From Gimesia sp. (GTDB lineage Bacteria; Planctomycetota; Planctomycetia; Planctomycetales; Planctomycetaceae), in the NCBI GenBank assembly GCA_002706765.1, contig PAJV01000042.1, positions 1-64,000 of the forward strand: a stretch of DNA of 64,000 nt, read 5' to 3'. Shown piece after piece: positions 39,393 to 48,657 of the stretch. The number at the start of each line of letters is the position of its first letter. Positions within the stretch are counted from its first letter, which is position 1. The notes under the pieces are model-generated. The model had not been told where the DNA came from and did no database searches. It was given only the letters and a program-made list of their open reading frames with translations. A program made the position numbers and the translations under genes.

Positions 39393-40541
39393 ATGAGCAC
39401 AATCGAAGTTACGAAAACCATAGAGGCTGCGAACCAGAATCCACCTGCCGGGAAACGGCTGCGCGTCTGTCACTTGAGCCTGACGCTCTGCACAGGAGGT
39501 CTGGAACGCCTGTTGGTCGATTTCGCCCGCTTTCATGACCGTCAACGATTCGAACTGGAGTTTATCGTACTGGGAGAGACTGGCGCTCCGGCGGAAGAAA
39601 TTCAACAGATGGGATGTCCGGTGATCCAGTTTCCACTGACCGCGCGGGGAAAACTCGCAAAGATCAGACAGTTGTCTGATTTCCTGAACCAGAGGGACTA
39701 CGATCTGCTGCATACGCACAATGCCTATCCTCATTTTTATGGCAGCCTGGCCGCTTACCGGTCGCGTATCCCCGTGACTGTTCAATCGCGTCATGGCAGA
39801 CGATTTGGAGAGACACTCAGTGAACGCATGCAGTTCTCTATCGCCAGCCGCTTTTCTGACCGCGTGGTTCCCGTTTCGGATGATACCGGTCTGCGCTGTA
39901 AAAAAATCGGCTGGCTGGATGACAGCAAAGTAACTCGCATCTGGAATGGGATCGATGTCGACCGGTTTGTCTTTACCGGCCCTGCTGACAAACTGACGGC
40001 AATCACCGTTTCTCGACTTTCACCTGAAAAAGATCTGGGCACCATGCTTCATGCTGTAAAACAGGTCTTACAGCAGATTCCACAGTTTCGTCTGCTCATC
40101 GTCGGAGACGGACCGGAACGAGAAAGGCTCGAACAGATTGCCGCCGAACTGCACCTGACAACCCATGTCGAATTTCTGGGGGAACGCAATGACATTCCCC
40201 AATTACTCAGCCAGGCCGGCTTTTATGTTTCCTCATCACTGACAGAAGGCATTTCACTCACACTACTGGAAGCCATGTCAGTCGGTCTGCCTGTCGTTGC
40301 AACACAGGTTGGCGGAAACCCGGAAATTGTACAACAGCCGGAAACCGGGGCGCTGGTTCCCTCTGCAAACCCTGCCCTCCTGGCATCGGCCCTGGTCCAG
40401 ATGTGCCAGAATCAAAGTCAGTGGACAGAGATCGGCAGGCGGGCACGCCAGCGCGTTGAACAATATTTTAACATCCGCACCATGATCAAAGATTACGAAA
40501 AACTGTATCTCGATATTTTAAACACTTCTGTAAAAGGTTAA
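39393..40541 (+). CDS. Glycosyltransferase family 4 (GT-B)
   Basis: 382 residues. The GT-B halves are clear: N-terminal LSLTLCTGGLERLLVDFARF and THNAYPHFYGSLAAY; C-terminal AITVSRLSPEKDLGTMLHAV, LIVGDGPERERLEQ, and the E-x7-E motif in EGISLTLLEAM. It transfers a sugar from a nucleotide sugar to the growing lipid-linked chain in the cytoplasm. Sandwiched between the two GNAT genes with gaps of 23 and 5 bases. Donor and linkage unknown. Confidence 0.9.
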   Translation: MSTIEVTKTIEAANQNPPAGKRLRVCHLSLTLCTGGLERLLVDFARFHDRQRFELEFIVLGETGAPAEEIQQMGCPVIQFPLTARGKLAKIRQLSDFLNQRDYDLLHTHNAYPHFYGSLAAYRSRIPVTVQSRHGRRFGETLSERMQFSIASRFSDRVVPVSDDTGLRCKKIGWLDDSKVTRIWNGIDVDRFVFTGPADKLTAITVSRLSPEKDLGTMLHAVKQVLQQIPQFRLLIVGDGPERERLEQIAAELHLTTHVEFLGERNDIPQLLSQAGFYVSSSLTEGISLTLLEAMSVGLPVVATQVGGNPEIVQQPETGALVPSANPALLASALVQMCQNQSQWTEIGRRARQRVEQYFNIRTMIKDYEKLYLDILNTSVKG

Positions 40542-40546
40542 TCGCC

Positions 40547-41806
40547 ATGCAACCTGATTTGATTGACAAACAACAGAAAGCCAGCAAGGCAAGTGAAGCA
40601 GATCTGAATCCCACGGGCTTTGAATCGCTGCAGATTCGCATTTATCCTCTGACTCCCGACCAGTTCACAGCAGTCTCTGAACACTACCAGAACTGGAAGG
40701 AACTGTTTCAGAACGATCCCCATTCCGATCTTGAACAGCACCCCGATCACGTCCTGCGCATTGCTCCCCTGCTGCAGAGGAGTCAGCCCTCGATAAATGG
40801 CCACCTGATCTTGTGCCGACAGGGAAACAAACCTGTTGCCGCAGGAATTCTTCTCCCGAAATCCATCAGTACTAAAGTACTGCGGGGCTTCGGTCCGGCC
40901 AGACAAATACACGGATACTTTCTGTATGGTAAACGATTTCTGATTGCAGAAGACTATCAGCACGATCATGCCTTTCAGAAATTTCTCCTGGAAGCGACTC
41001 TCTCATTCTGTGGTCAAACCGCAGGCAGGTATCTGCTGTTAGAAGATATTCTGATTGATGAACCACTCAATCAATCACTGTTTCAACTGTCCCCTCATTG
41101 CTTGAGTTATTCCCATACCGGTTTTCAATCACGGTGCCTGATTCAGTTTCCGGAAAACCCGGAAGATTACTGGAACCAGTTTCGTTCCAAATCGCGGCGA
41201 AAGCATCGCAAATTAATACGAGACAACTCAAATCTGAAACTGGTCCGCATCACGCGCCCCGACCAGGTCGCTGATTTCCTTGATGCGGCACACCGGATCT
41301 CCAGGAACACCTGGCAGACCCAGCGTCTGGGACTGCGAGTAAAAAACAGTGACAAAGAACTCGAAGAACTGATGTTTTTTGCGTTAAATGACTCCTTACG
41401 TTCCTACCTGCTGATGGATCAGGACCAGCCGGTTGCGTTCAAAATTGGCAGTCAGCACCGAGGAATATATCATGATCTGGAATTTGGATTTGATCTGGAT
41501 TATGCCAGAGTTTCCCCCGGAGAAACTTTACTGCTGCTGATTCTGGAAGATCTGATCTCTTTCGACACTCCCCGTACATTTGATTTTGGAACCGGGGATG
41601 CGGAATACAAGCAACGATACTGTTCCGAAACAACCCGGAGTCGATCCGTATTGCTGATCCCTGCGTCCTTGCGGAATAAAAGTCTGCTCAATTATCTGAA
41701 GCTTTCCTGCTGGATTGACCGGGTTTCAAGAAATGCCCTGAAAACTTCCGGTATTTATACTGCAGTACGTCAACTGGTGCGTTATCGAAAACTGGGCAGT
41801 CGTTAG
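40547..41806 (+). CDS. CelD/FemAB-type GNAT acetyltransferase (copy 2)
   Basis: 419 residues, soluble. It shares the layout of the protein at 38179: FRSKSRRKHRKLIRDNSNL aligns with its basic patch, DLEFGFDLDYARVSPGETLL with its YQGG region, and FDFGTGDAEYKQRYC with its YDFLAGN ending. The first 160 residues differ, which suggests another acceptor. It begins 5 bases after the glycosyltransferase stop. Transferred group unknown. Confidence 0.82.
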   Translation: MQPDLIDKQQKASKASEADLNPTGFESLQIRIYPLTPDQFTAVSEHYQNWKELFQNDPHSDLEQHPDHVLRIAPLLQRSQPSINGHLILCRQGNKPVAAGILLPKSISTKVLRGFGPARQIHGYFLYGKRFLIAEDYQHDHAFQKFLLEATLSFCGQTAGRYLLLEDILIDEPLNQSLFQLSPHCLSYSHTGFQSRCLIQFPENPEDYWNQFRSKSRRKHRKLIRDNSNLKLVRITRPDQVADFLDAAHRISRNTWQTQRLGLRVKNSDKELEELMFFALNDSLRSYLLMDQDQPVAFKIGSQHRGIYHDLEFGFDLDYARVSPGETLLLLILEDLISFDTPRTFDFGTGDAEYKQRYCSETTRSRSVLLIPASLRNKSLLNYLKLSCWIDRVSRNALKTSGIYTAVRQLVRYRKLGSR

Positions 41807-41849
41807 TAAATGAGCAACTACGAATTTATCTACTGAAGTCAGGCCTGCC

Positions 41850-43100
41850 ATGAAAATTTTATTTCTTTCCAACGTGTTTCCAAACCCGTTACAGCACGGG
41901 AAAGGTACGTTCAACAGATCCATGATTGAATCGCTTTCCCAGGTGCATCGGGTGCATGTCATCACACCGGTCCCCTGGATTGAAGAATTCTCGCATCTCC
42001 TCAAACACAGAGCAGCAATCAATCGCGCGTGGACCTCCGTTGAAAACAGAGAACAGCTCACGGTGGAGTACCCGCGGTTCTACTACCCGCCGAAAATCCT
42101 GCATCAGCATTATGGACAGTTTTTGTCATGGTCACTGCACCGGAGCCTGCAGCGCACCATCTCCCGTTTTCAACCGGATATTATCCTGTCTTACTGGTTA
42201 CATCCGGATGGTGAAGTGGCCGTCAAAGCAGCCCGTGAACATGGGATTCCTGTCGTCGTCATGACCGGAGGCAGTGATGTGCTGCTGCTCACACAAAACC
42301 GGAGCAGGAAACGTGCCATTCAAAATGTGCTACAGCAGGCCGATGGCGTGATTACTGTCAGCAATGACATCAGAAATGCTGTGAAACAGCTGCAGGTGCA
42401 CCCTGAGAAAATTCATACTGTCTACCGTGGCGTCGATCGGGAACTGTTCAGTCCCGGCGATCAGCGTGCCGCCCGGGAACGTCTGGGGCTTCCGGTAGAC
42501 CGAAAAATCATTGTCAGTGTGGGGCGTCTGGAACCTGTTAAAGGGCACACTGTACTCCTGCAGGCCTGTGAGAAAATAAGTAAAGTGGGCACGCATTTTA
42601 CGTGCTATGTTTTAGGTAACGGTTCTCTGGAATCATCATTGTTACAAATGATCGAACAAAAAGGACTGGGAGAATTCTTCCAGTTAAAAGGATCACAACA
42701 GCAACACCGACTGGTGGACTGGTATCGTGCAGCGGATGTCATCGCAGTACCCAGCCTTTCAGAAGGGATACCCAATGTTCTGCTGGAAGCAATTTCCTGC
42801 GGCAAACCGTTTGTGGCCAGTCATGTGGGTGGAATTCCCGAAATTGCAGACTTGAACTGTGATCGACTGGTAACGGCTGACAATTCAAACGAACTGGCTG
42901 TGGCACTCACGGAAATATTAGAAGCAAATACTCCTTGTGAACAACGGAGTTTTGAACCAATGTCATGGAATGAGTCGTCACTGCAGATCAGTCAGATTCT
43001 ATCAGACTGCAGTACCCATTACACAGCGGGCTTGACCGGACAACAGAAAACACGATCGTCTTACCAGAGTAAAGACAACAAAACAAAACAGCAGATTTGA
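41850..43100 (+). CDS. Glycosyltransferase family 4
   Basis: 416 residues. GT-B fold: FLSNVFPNPLQHGKGTFNRS at the start, ILSYWLHPDGEVAVKAAREH, then ISVGRLEPVKGHTVLLQ-like strand (printed VSVGRLEPVKGHTVLLQACE), YVLGNGSLESSLLQMI and EGIPNVLLEAISCGKPFVAS with the E-x7-E motif. The last 25 residues are polar and probably disordered. It overlaps the possible TTG start of the deacetylase gene by 4 bases. Likely builds the polysaccharide repeat unit. Confidence 0.9.
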   Translation: MKILFLSNVFPNPLQHGKGTFNRSMIESLSQVHRVHVITPVPWIEEFSHLLKHRAAINRAWTSVENREQLTVEYPRFYYPPKILHQHYGQFLSWSLHRSLQRTISRFQPDIILSYWLHPDGEVAVKAAREHGIPVVVMTGGSDVLLLTQNRSRKRAIQNVLQQADGVITVSNDIRNAVKQLQVHPEKIHTVYRGVDRELFSPGDQRAARERLGLPVDRKIIVSVGRLEPVKGHTVLLQACEKISKVGTHFTCYVLGNGSLESSLLQMIEQKGLGEFFQLKGSQQQHRLVDWYRAADVIAVPSLSEGIPNVLLEAISCGKPFVASHVGGIPEIADLNCDRLVTADNSNELAVALTEILEANTPCEQRSFEPMSWNESSLQISQILSDCSTHYTAGLTGQQKTRSSYQSKDNKTKQQI

Positions 43101-43111
43101 AAACAGCCGCC

Positions 43112-43849
43112 ATGAATATCATTCGTCAATTCGTCAAGAACACGATACCCGCAGTGATTCCACGGAGACTGTATGTAGTTCATGGCGCTGGCGATCACGG
43201 GGATTTATCTACCGCAAGTAAATGCTGTCATTCTGAGCATCGACAACTCATCAACATTGCCTTGACTTTCGATGATGGCCCCCACCCCGAACACACGCCC
43301 CAACTGCTTGACGCCCTGCAGCGATATCAGCAACAGGCCACGTTTTTTGTCATCGGTGAAAAGGCACGGCTATATCCTCAACTGGTTGAACGTATTGTTC
43401 GGGAAGGCCATGAACTCGGTAACCATACGTTGACACATTCCGAACCGGCCCGGACAAGCACACATGACTTTCTTACTGAAATCCAGCAGACCGATCAAAT
43501 CCTGGAGCAGATTACCGGCAGGAAAACAAACCTGGTTCGCCCGCCGAAAGGCAAACTGAATTTCGGTAAACTGCTGGGACTCTGGCGACAACGACGCACT
43601 GTCGTCCTCTGGGATACCGATCCCCGCGATTATCTGATGCACGACAATTCGGAAATGACGGACTGGTGTCAGAACTATCAGCCCGCCAGGGGAAATTTCT
43701 GCCTGCTGCATGACAATCACCCCTATGCAATCGAAGCGGTCCGCCTGCTCTCAGAAGCACAGCACACCCGCATCCAGTCTCATCCAGTCAGCTACTGGAT
43801 TGATAATAAAACACAGCACTCCACGCGAACACCACAGGCCTGCGCCTGA
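43112..43849 (+). CDS. Polysaccharide deacetylase (NodB/CE4)
   Basis: About 245 residues from the ATG at 43112; a TTG at 43097 overlapping the previous gene is also possible. The five CE4 motifs are recognisable: TFDDGPHPEHTP (catalytic Asp and metal Asp), GNHTLTHS (metal His pair), VRPPKGKL, WDTDPRDY and CLLHDNH (catalytic His). The enzyme removes N-acetyl groups from amino sugars. No signal peptide is seen, so it may act on cytoplasmic lipid-linked intermediates. Part of the glycan gene run. Confidence 0.9.
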   Translation: MNIIRQFVKNTIPAVIPRRLYVVHGAGDHGDLSTASKCCHSEHRQLINIALTFDDGPHPEHTPQLLDALQRYQQQATFFVIGEKARLYPQLVERIVREGHELGNHTLTHSEPARTSTHDFLTEIQQTDQILEQITGRKTNLVRPPKGKLNFGKLLGLWRQRRTVVLWDTDPRDYLMHDNSEMTDWCQNYQPARGNFCLLHDNHPYAIEAVRLLSEAQHTRIQSHPVSYWIDNKTQHSTRTPQACA

Positions 43850-43877
43850 GATTGAATATTGAAGGAACACCGACACC

Positions 43878-45284
43878 ATGTCCACCATTATCACACGGCC
43901 GACCGGTACTTCTGATCCCCGGGAAAATCTATTACCGGAAGGAGCACGGAAACGTCTGCTGCTGGTCAGCTATCACTTCCCGCCTGTAGGTGGCGCTGGC
44001 GTACAGCGTCCTGTAAAATTCGTCAAATATCTGCGCAAATTCGGCTGGGATGTCAGTGTGCTGATGGCCGCCAATCCCTCGGTCCCTGTTTTTGACAACA
44101 GCCTGCTGATCGATATTCCGGAAGAGACGAATCTGGTCAAAGCCCGTACCTGGGAACCGGATTACTCTCTCAAAAAGAATATGGCCAGCAAAAACCAGAA
44201 TCATCAATCCGCCAGCCTGCTGTCGCCTCTCAAATCAGCCTGCCGTAAAATCGCCAGGTCGGGTGCCGGGCTGTTACTCCAGCCTGATGCACAAATCCTC
44301 TGGTATCCCAATGCACTGAAAGCAGGCAGAAAACTGCTGAAAGAAATGCAGCACGATGCCATTCTGGCGACCGCGCCCCCCTACTCCAATCTGATTCTTG
44401 CCAGCAAACTGAAACGGATCTCGGGGCTGCCGCTCATTGTGGATTTCAGAGACGAATGGGACCTGAGCAGCAAGTATCTGGAAAATCATCAGCAGGACAG
44501 GGTTTCGCATCTGATCCAGTCCCGATTGCAGAAATCGGTCATGAAACACGCTGATGCCATCGTTGCGACCACCAAGGCCAGCACACAACGACTTCTCGAC
44601 CGCGCACATCAGTCCGGTACAGATGCCATCGGCAAATGCATCTACAACGGCTTCGATATGGATGATTTTGATCATCTGGATGAACCTCTAAAAAAACATC
44701 CCTGTACAGCGCAGAAACGTTTTCGCATTGTCTACACCGGCACACTCTGGAATCTGACTACCGTCGAGCCACTGATTCACGCGCTGGAAGCCGTTCATCG
44801 TTCACAGCCTGAGATTCTGAAAAATCTGGAACTGCAGTTCATTGGCAGAAAAACCCCGGAACAACTGGCGCTACTGGAACGGATCAAACAGACGGCCTGC
44901 ACCCTGGTCTCGGAAGAATACTGTGCCCATCACGAAGCATTGAAAAAGATGTCACATGCCGACGCCCTCTGCCTGCTGCTCAGTGATGTCGAAGGAGCCG
45001 ACCGGGTCGCGCCGGCTAAACTGTTTGAATATCTGGCCATCAAACGGGAAATCCTGTCAATCACTCCTGCAGGTGAGACGGCTGATATCCTCGGCAGTTT
45101 CTGGCCTGCTTCCAATTTTCGGGCAGACAATGTTTCCGGAATTGCTGACTGGCTCACAGAGCGACTGACAGAGACGCATGACGCCTCTATTTCTCAGCCG
45201 GAACAGATTAATCAGTTCAAGCGGGAATACCAGGCAGGGCAACTGGCAGACCTGTTGAACCAGCTGGTGAACAGCAGCGTCTGA
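43878..45284 (+). CDS. Glycosyltransferase (GT4-like)
   Basis: 468 residues. The start SYHFPPVGGAGVQRPVKFVK is typical of a GT-B subgroup in exopolysaccharide loci. Further support: ILATAPPYSNLILASKLKRI, LIVDFRDEWDLSSKY, FRIVYTGTLWNLTTVEPLIH and VAPAKLFEYLAIKREIL. The usual E-x7-E is replaced by a less regular region, so the donor site is unusual. It follows the deacetylase after 28 bases. Confidence 0.87.
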   Translation: MSTIITRPTGTSDPRENLLPEGARKRLLLVSYHFPPVGGAGVQRPVKFVKYLRKFGWDVSVLMAANPSVPVFDNSLLIDIPEETNLVKARTWEPDYSLKKNMASKNQNHQSASLLSPLKSACRKIARSGAGLLLQPDAQILWYPNALKAGRKLLKEMQHDAILATAPPYSNLILASKLKRISGLPLIVDFRDEWDLSSKYLENHQQDRVSHLIQSRLQKSVMKHADAIVATTKASTQRLLDRAHQSGTDAIGKCIYNGFDMDDFDHLDEPLKKHPCTAQKRFRIVYTGTLWNLTTVEPLIHALEAVHRSQPEILKNLELQFIGRKTPEQLALLERIKQTACTLVSEEYCAHHEALKKMSHADALCLLLSDVEGADRVAPAKLFEYLAIKREILSITPAGETADILGSFWPASNFRADNVSGIADWLTERLTETHDASISQPEQINQFKREYQAGQLADLLNQLVNSSV

Positions 45285-45333
45285 TCAAAACGATGAATCC
45301 CCTCTATATCAGTGAAAACGAAGTGAGCAGACT

Positions 45334-45918
45334 ATGAAGTTCTGGGAAGACCTGAAAGCAAAATCAGAATGGTGTTACGGAAACATCACCTATCGCAGCC
45401 TGCTTAAAACCTGCCTGACGGATGGTACGATGGCGATGCTGTGGTACCGGCTGATGCAGTGGTCTGATTCATGGAAGCTGTTCCCGCTTTCCATGATTTT
45501 CAATAAATGCAATGCCATTTTCTGCCAGTGCATTATTGGTCGAGGTGCCAGTTTTGGAAGACGATTTGTGATCATCCACAGCCAGGGAATCGTGATTAAT
45601 GGTTCTGTGAAAGCGGGGGATGATATCAAACTCGAACACCAGGTCACCATCGGCGCTGAACGCAACATCTCCCCCGAACTCGGCTCTGACATCTTTATCG
45701 GTGCAGGAGCCAGAATCATTGGTGGAATCCAGCTGGGATCGCATTCCAAAGTCGGCGCGAATGCTGTTGTCGTTAAAAACGTCGATTCATACACAACCGT
45801 CGGCGGTATCCCGGCGCGGGTAATTAAAATTCATCATGAAAATCAGCCGGTCCAACAGATTGAAGTGAACCAGGCTGAACTCCCTTATAAGCAATTTCAG
45901 AAAGGATCACCCCTATGA
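45334..45918 (+). CDS. Serine-acetyltransferase-like hexapeptide transferase
   Basis: 194 residues. An N-terminal helical part is followed by a left-handed beta-helix: IHSQGIVINGSVKAGDDIKL, VTIGAERN, IFIGAGARIIGGIQLGSHS, VGANAVVVKNV and a terminal VGGIPARVI. The fold matches CysE, but in a glycan cluster the more likely task is O-acetylation of a sugar rather than cysteine synthesis. It overlaps the next glycosyltransferase by 4 bases (ATGA), indicating translational coupling. Confidence 0.85.
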   Translation: MKFWEDLKAKSEWCYGNITYRSLLKTCLTDGTMAMLWYRLMQWSDSWKLFPLSMIFNKCNAIFCQCIIGRGASFGRRFVIIHSQGIVINGSVKAGDDIKLEHQVTIGAERNISPELGSDIFIGAGARIIGGIQLGSHSKVGANAVVVKNVDSYTTVGGIPARVIKIHHENQPVQQIEVNQAELPYKQFQKGSPL

Positions 45919-47189
45919 GCCCTCTTCTGATCGAGAGCCTGTTCTGGACCACCCTGTTTCTGATCGGTTTTTCCTACATCGGTTACCCACTGGTAATCTG
46001 GATGCTGGCACGAAATAAATCCAGACAACTGAACTCGAAAGAACAGGAACCCGTTGACGCCGGTTCTCTGCCCCGGGTTTCAATCATCATCGCCGCGTAT
46101 CGTGAAGAAGCAGTGATACTCGAACGCCTTAACAATCTTGCCAGACTCGATTATCCCTCTTCCAAACTGGAAATCCTGATCGGCTGTGATGGCAATGAAG
46201 ATCTGACAGGAGAGCTTGTCAGCGCTTATGGCAATGATCAGATTCGGCTGATTCAGTTCGAACAACGTCGCGGTAAAGCATCTGTGCTGAATGATTGTGT
46301 TCCCCAGGCTTCAGGAGAGATTCTTGTTTTTTCTGACGCAAACACCAACATGGATCCCCAGTGCCTCAAACAGATGGTGCGGCATTTTCAGGAAGAATCA
46401 ACTGGCTGCGTCTGCGGGCAGCTCGTTCTGGAAGATTCAGAGACCGGAAAAAATGTGGACGGCCTGTACTGGAAATACGAAAATTTCCTCAAGCATTGCG
46501 AGACCCGTCTCGGAGCAGTCCTCGGCGTGAATGGTGCTCTCTATGCATTAAAAAAATCACTCTACCAGCCAATTCCAGCCGATACCATCATTGACGATTT
46601 CCTGATCGGCATGCGGGTTCATCTCGCAGGACAACGTCTCATCCACGATGAAACCGCGTTCGCCGTGGAAGAATCTGCCACTTCTGTTCAAGCCGAATTT
46701 AAACGCCGTATCCGTATTGGCACCGGTGCCTTCCAGAGCCTGAAACATCTGAAGGGACTCTTGCATCCCCGTTACGGTACGATTTCTTTTGCGTTCTGGT
46801 CTCACAAACTGTTGCGCTGGTTTTGTCCGGTCTTTATGGCCCTGGCATTTTTGTGTAACCTGTTTTTATTAAATCAACCGCTGTACCAGGCAACACTGTC
46901 GCTGCAGATCCTGTTTTATGCTTCTGCTTTCATTGGTATGAAGCTGGATGGCAGCAGTCGCCTGTTAAAACTCTGCCGCGTCCCAGGGATGTTCGTGCAG
47001 ATGAATCTGGCATTAGGGATTGGCCTGTTTCGCTTTCTTTTTACCAGGCAAAGTGGCATCTGGGAACGTACCGAACGCAGCCAACCTGCTGCAGTTCCAG
47101 TAAACGATCAGGAAATCCCGGAAGCAGAGCCCATTGTCAGCGATGCTGAAACAATGCCCGCTGATACTATTCCCTTTATCAAAAGCTGA
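45915..47189 (+). CDS. Membrane glycosyltransferase family 2
   Basis: 424 residues. One N-terminal membrane helix (TLFLIGFSYIGYPLVIWML), then a GT-A domain with VSIIIAAYREEAVILERL, the DxD-containing FSDANTNMD, and IIDDFLIGMRV followed by EFKRRIRIGTGAFQ, the Q/RxxRW-like region of processive enzymes. Two or three C-terminal membrane helices follow. This is a processive or lipid-linked-sugar transferase acting at the inner membrane. It shares 4 bases with the preceding gene and is 6 bases before the next. Confidence 0.9.
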   Translation: MSPLLIESLFWTTLFLIGFSYIGYPLVIWMLARNKSRQLNSKEQEPVDAGSLPRVSIIIAAYREEAVILERLNNLARLDYPSSKLEILIGCDGNEDLTGELVSAYGNDQIRLIQFEQRRGKASVLNDCVPQASGEILVFSDANTNMDPQCLKQMVRHFQEESTGCVCGQLVLEDSETGKNVDGLYWKYENFLKHCETRLGAVLGVNGALYALKKSLYQPIPADTIIDDFLIGMRVHLAGQRLIHDETAFAVEESATSVQAEFKRRIRIGTGAFQSLKHLKGLLHPRYGTISFAFWSHKLLRWFCPVFMALAFLCNLFLLNQPLYQATLSLQILFYASAFIGMKLDGSSRLLKLCRVPGMFVQMNLALGIGLFRFLFTRQSGIWERTERSQPAAVPVNDQEIPEAEPIVSDAETMPADTIPFIKS

Positions 47190-47195
47190 ACCATC

Positions 47196-48422
47196 ATGTC
47201 CCCGTTATCAGTAATCTATGTTTCGATTTGTATTTCCCTGCTGCTCGTCCTGGCGGCTGCGGTCTGGTGTGCCATCCGGGCCCGGAACATGCAGTACTGG
47301 CTTCCAGCGTATCTGTCTGCCAAACGACGAGACCCGAAAGTCTCGTTCAGCCCGGAACAACCCCGGCATATTTTCATAGCGGTCTGTGACCACTTTGAAC
47401 CGGAATGGGGAAACCCGACCAAAGCGGAGGCCATCGCCCGCGTTGATCGCTGGTGTGAAGAATATCCGTCTCGTTTTTCCCAGTTCAGTGATTCACGGGG
47501 ACAGGTGCCACAACATACCTTCTTCTATCCACAGGACCAGTATGCGCCGGAGTATCTGAACCGGCTGGCTTCGCTGTGTAAACAGGGATACGGAGATGTG
47601 GAGATCCACCTGCATCATGATCACGATTCTGCAGAGGGGCTGAGGCAGAAAATGAACGAGTTTCGCGAGACGCTCTTTGACAGGCATGGCCTGCTGAGAA
47701 AAGATCCACAGACAGGCGAGATTCTCTACAGCTTTATTCACGGAAACTGGGCGCTTTGTAACTCCCGACCCGATGGTCGCTGGTGTGGCGTGGACAATGA
47801 GATTGATATCCTGCTGGAAACCGGCTGTTATGCCGACCTGACCATGCCGTCTGCCCCCAGCAATACTCAGACCGAGATTATCAACAGCATCTATTACGCA
47901 AAAAACTGCCCCGGTGAACGGAAATCACAGAACCAGGGAGTTCACGCACAGGTCGGTCAGACACCTGAGTCAGACAGCTTGCTCATGATCCAGGGGCCAT
48001 TACGACTTGACTGGAGTCAACGAAAATGGGGAGTGATGCCCCGCATTGAAAATTCTGATCTGCACGCCGGACGTCCTGGAACAGTCAATCGGCTACAGCA
48101 CTGGCTTGCGGCTGACGTACATGTAACAGGGCGTCCCGACTGGACGTTCATCAAACTTCACACCCATGGGGCCAAACCAGGAAATATTGACACCCTGCTG
48201 GGACCGGAAACAGTAGCGTTTCACACAGAGCTCCGCGCGGAAGCGGAACGGCATCCGGAATGGAAATATTACTATGTCACCGCCTGGGAAATGGCTGCCC
48301 TGATTCACCAGGCAGAACAGGGAGTGGCGATTCCTGATTTTGACGCGATCCACGAGCACTCACTGCATCCCGTTAAACCGCTGGAGAAGACTGACTTACC
48401 AGCGTTCAGCAGTAGTAAATAA
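47196..48422 (+). CDS. Membrane-anchored protein, deacetylase-like, function unknown
   Basis: 408 residues with one N-terminal membrane helix (ISLLLVLAAAVWCAI). The rest resembles a NodB-like barrel without its canonical TFDDG motif: FIAVCDHFEPEWG near 70, VPQHTFFYPQDQYAPEYL, VEIHLHHDHDSAEGL (candidate metal ligands), FIHGNWALCNSR and WTFIKLHTHGAK. I do not know a named family for it. Its place inside the polysaccharide operon, 6 bases after GT2, suggests a glycan-modifying enzyme. It could instead be a regulator with a dead barrel. Confidence 0.72.
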   Translation: MSPLSVIYVSICISLLLVLAAAVWCAIRARNMQYWLPAYLSAKRRDPKVSFSPEQPRHIFIAVCDHFEPEWGNPTKAEAIARVDRWCEEYPSRFSQFSDSRGQVPQHTFFYPQDQYAPEYLNRLASLCKQGYGDVEIHLHHDHDSAEGLRQKMNEFRETLFDRHGLLRKDPQTGEILYSFIHGNWALCNSRPDGRWCGVDNEIDILLETGCYADLTMPSAPSNTQTEIINSIYYAKNCPGERKSQNQGVHAQVGQTPESDSLLMIQGPLRLDWSQRKWGVMPRIENSDLHAGRPGTVNRLQHWLAADVHVTGRPDWTFIKLHTHGAKPGNIDTLLGPETVAFHTELRAEAERHPEWKYYYVTAWEMAALIHQAEQGVAIPDFDAIHEHSLHPVKPLEKTDLPAFSSSK

Positions 48423-48643
48423 AGAAGGTTTTCATTCTATTTTTTGCGTGATCTCTGCCGGATCCTGTTTCTGAACAAATTCGGATTGACCAGAATATTA
48501 AGTTTTGTCAAGATCTGCGCCGAAGGTGAGATGCTCAAAACTCCCCCTTCAGACTTCCTGTCTTCTCATTCGATATCAAAATACCGGCAAGCGCACTGCT
48601 GGTTAGATCACGATAGAATTCCCTACTGACTCCTCAACGTTTC

Positions 48644-48650
48644 AAGGAGG
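48644..48650 (+). promoter_or_regulatory. Strong Shine-Dalgarno before the last glycan gene
   Basis: AAGGAGG lies 7 bases before the ATG at 48658. It is the best ribosome site in the locus, whereas most genes of this run have weak ones. Together with the 235-base gap after the previous gene it suggests that the gene at 48658 is expressed independently. Confidence 0.75.
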
Positions 48651-48657
48651 AAACAAA

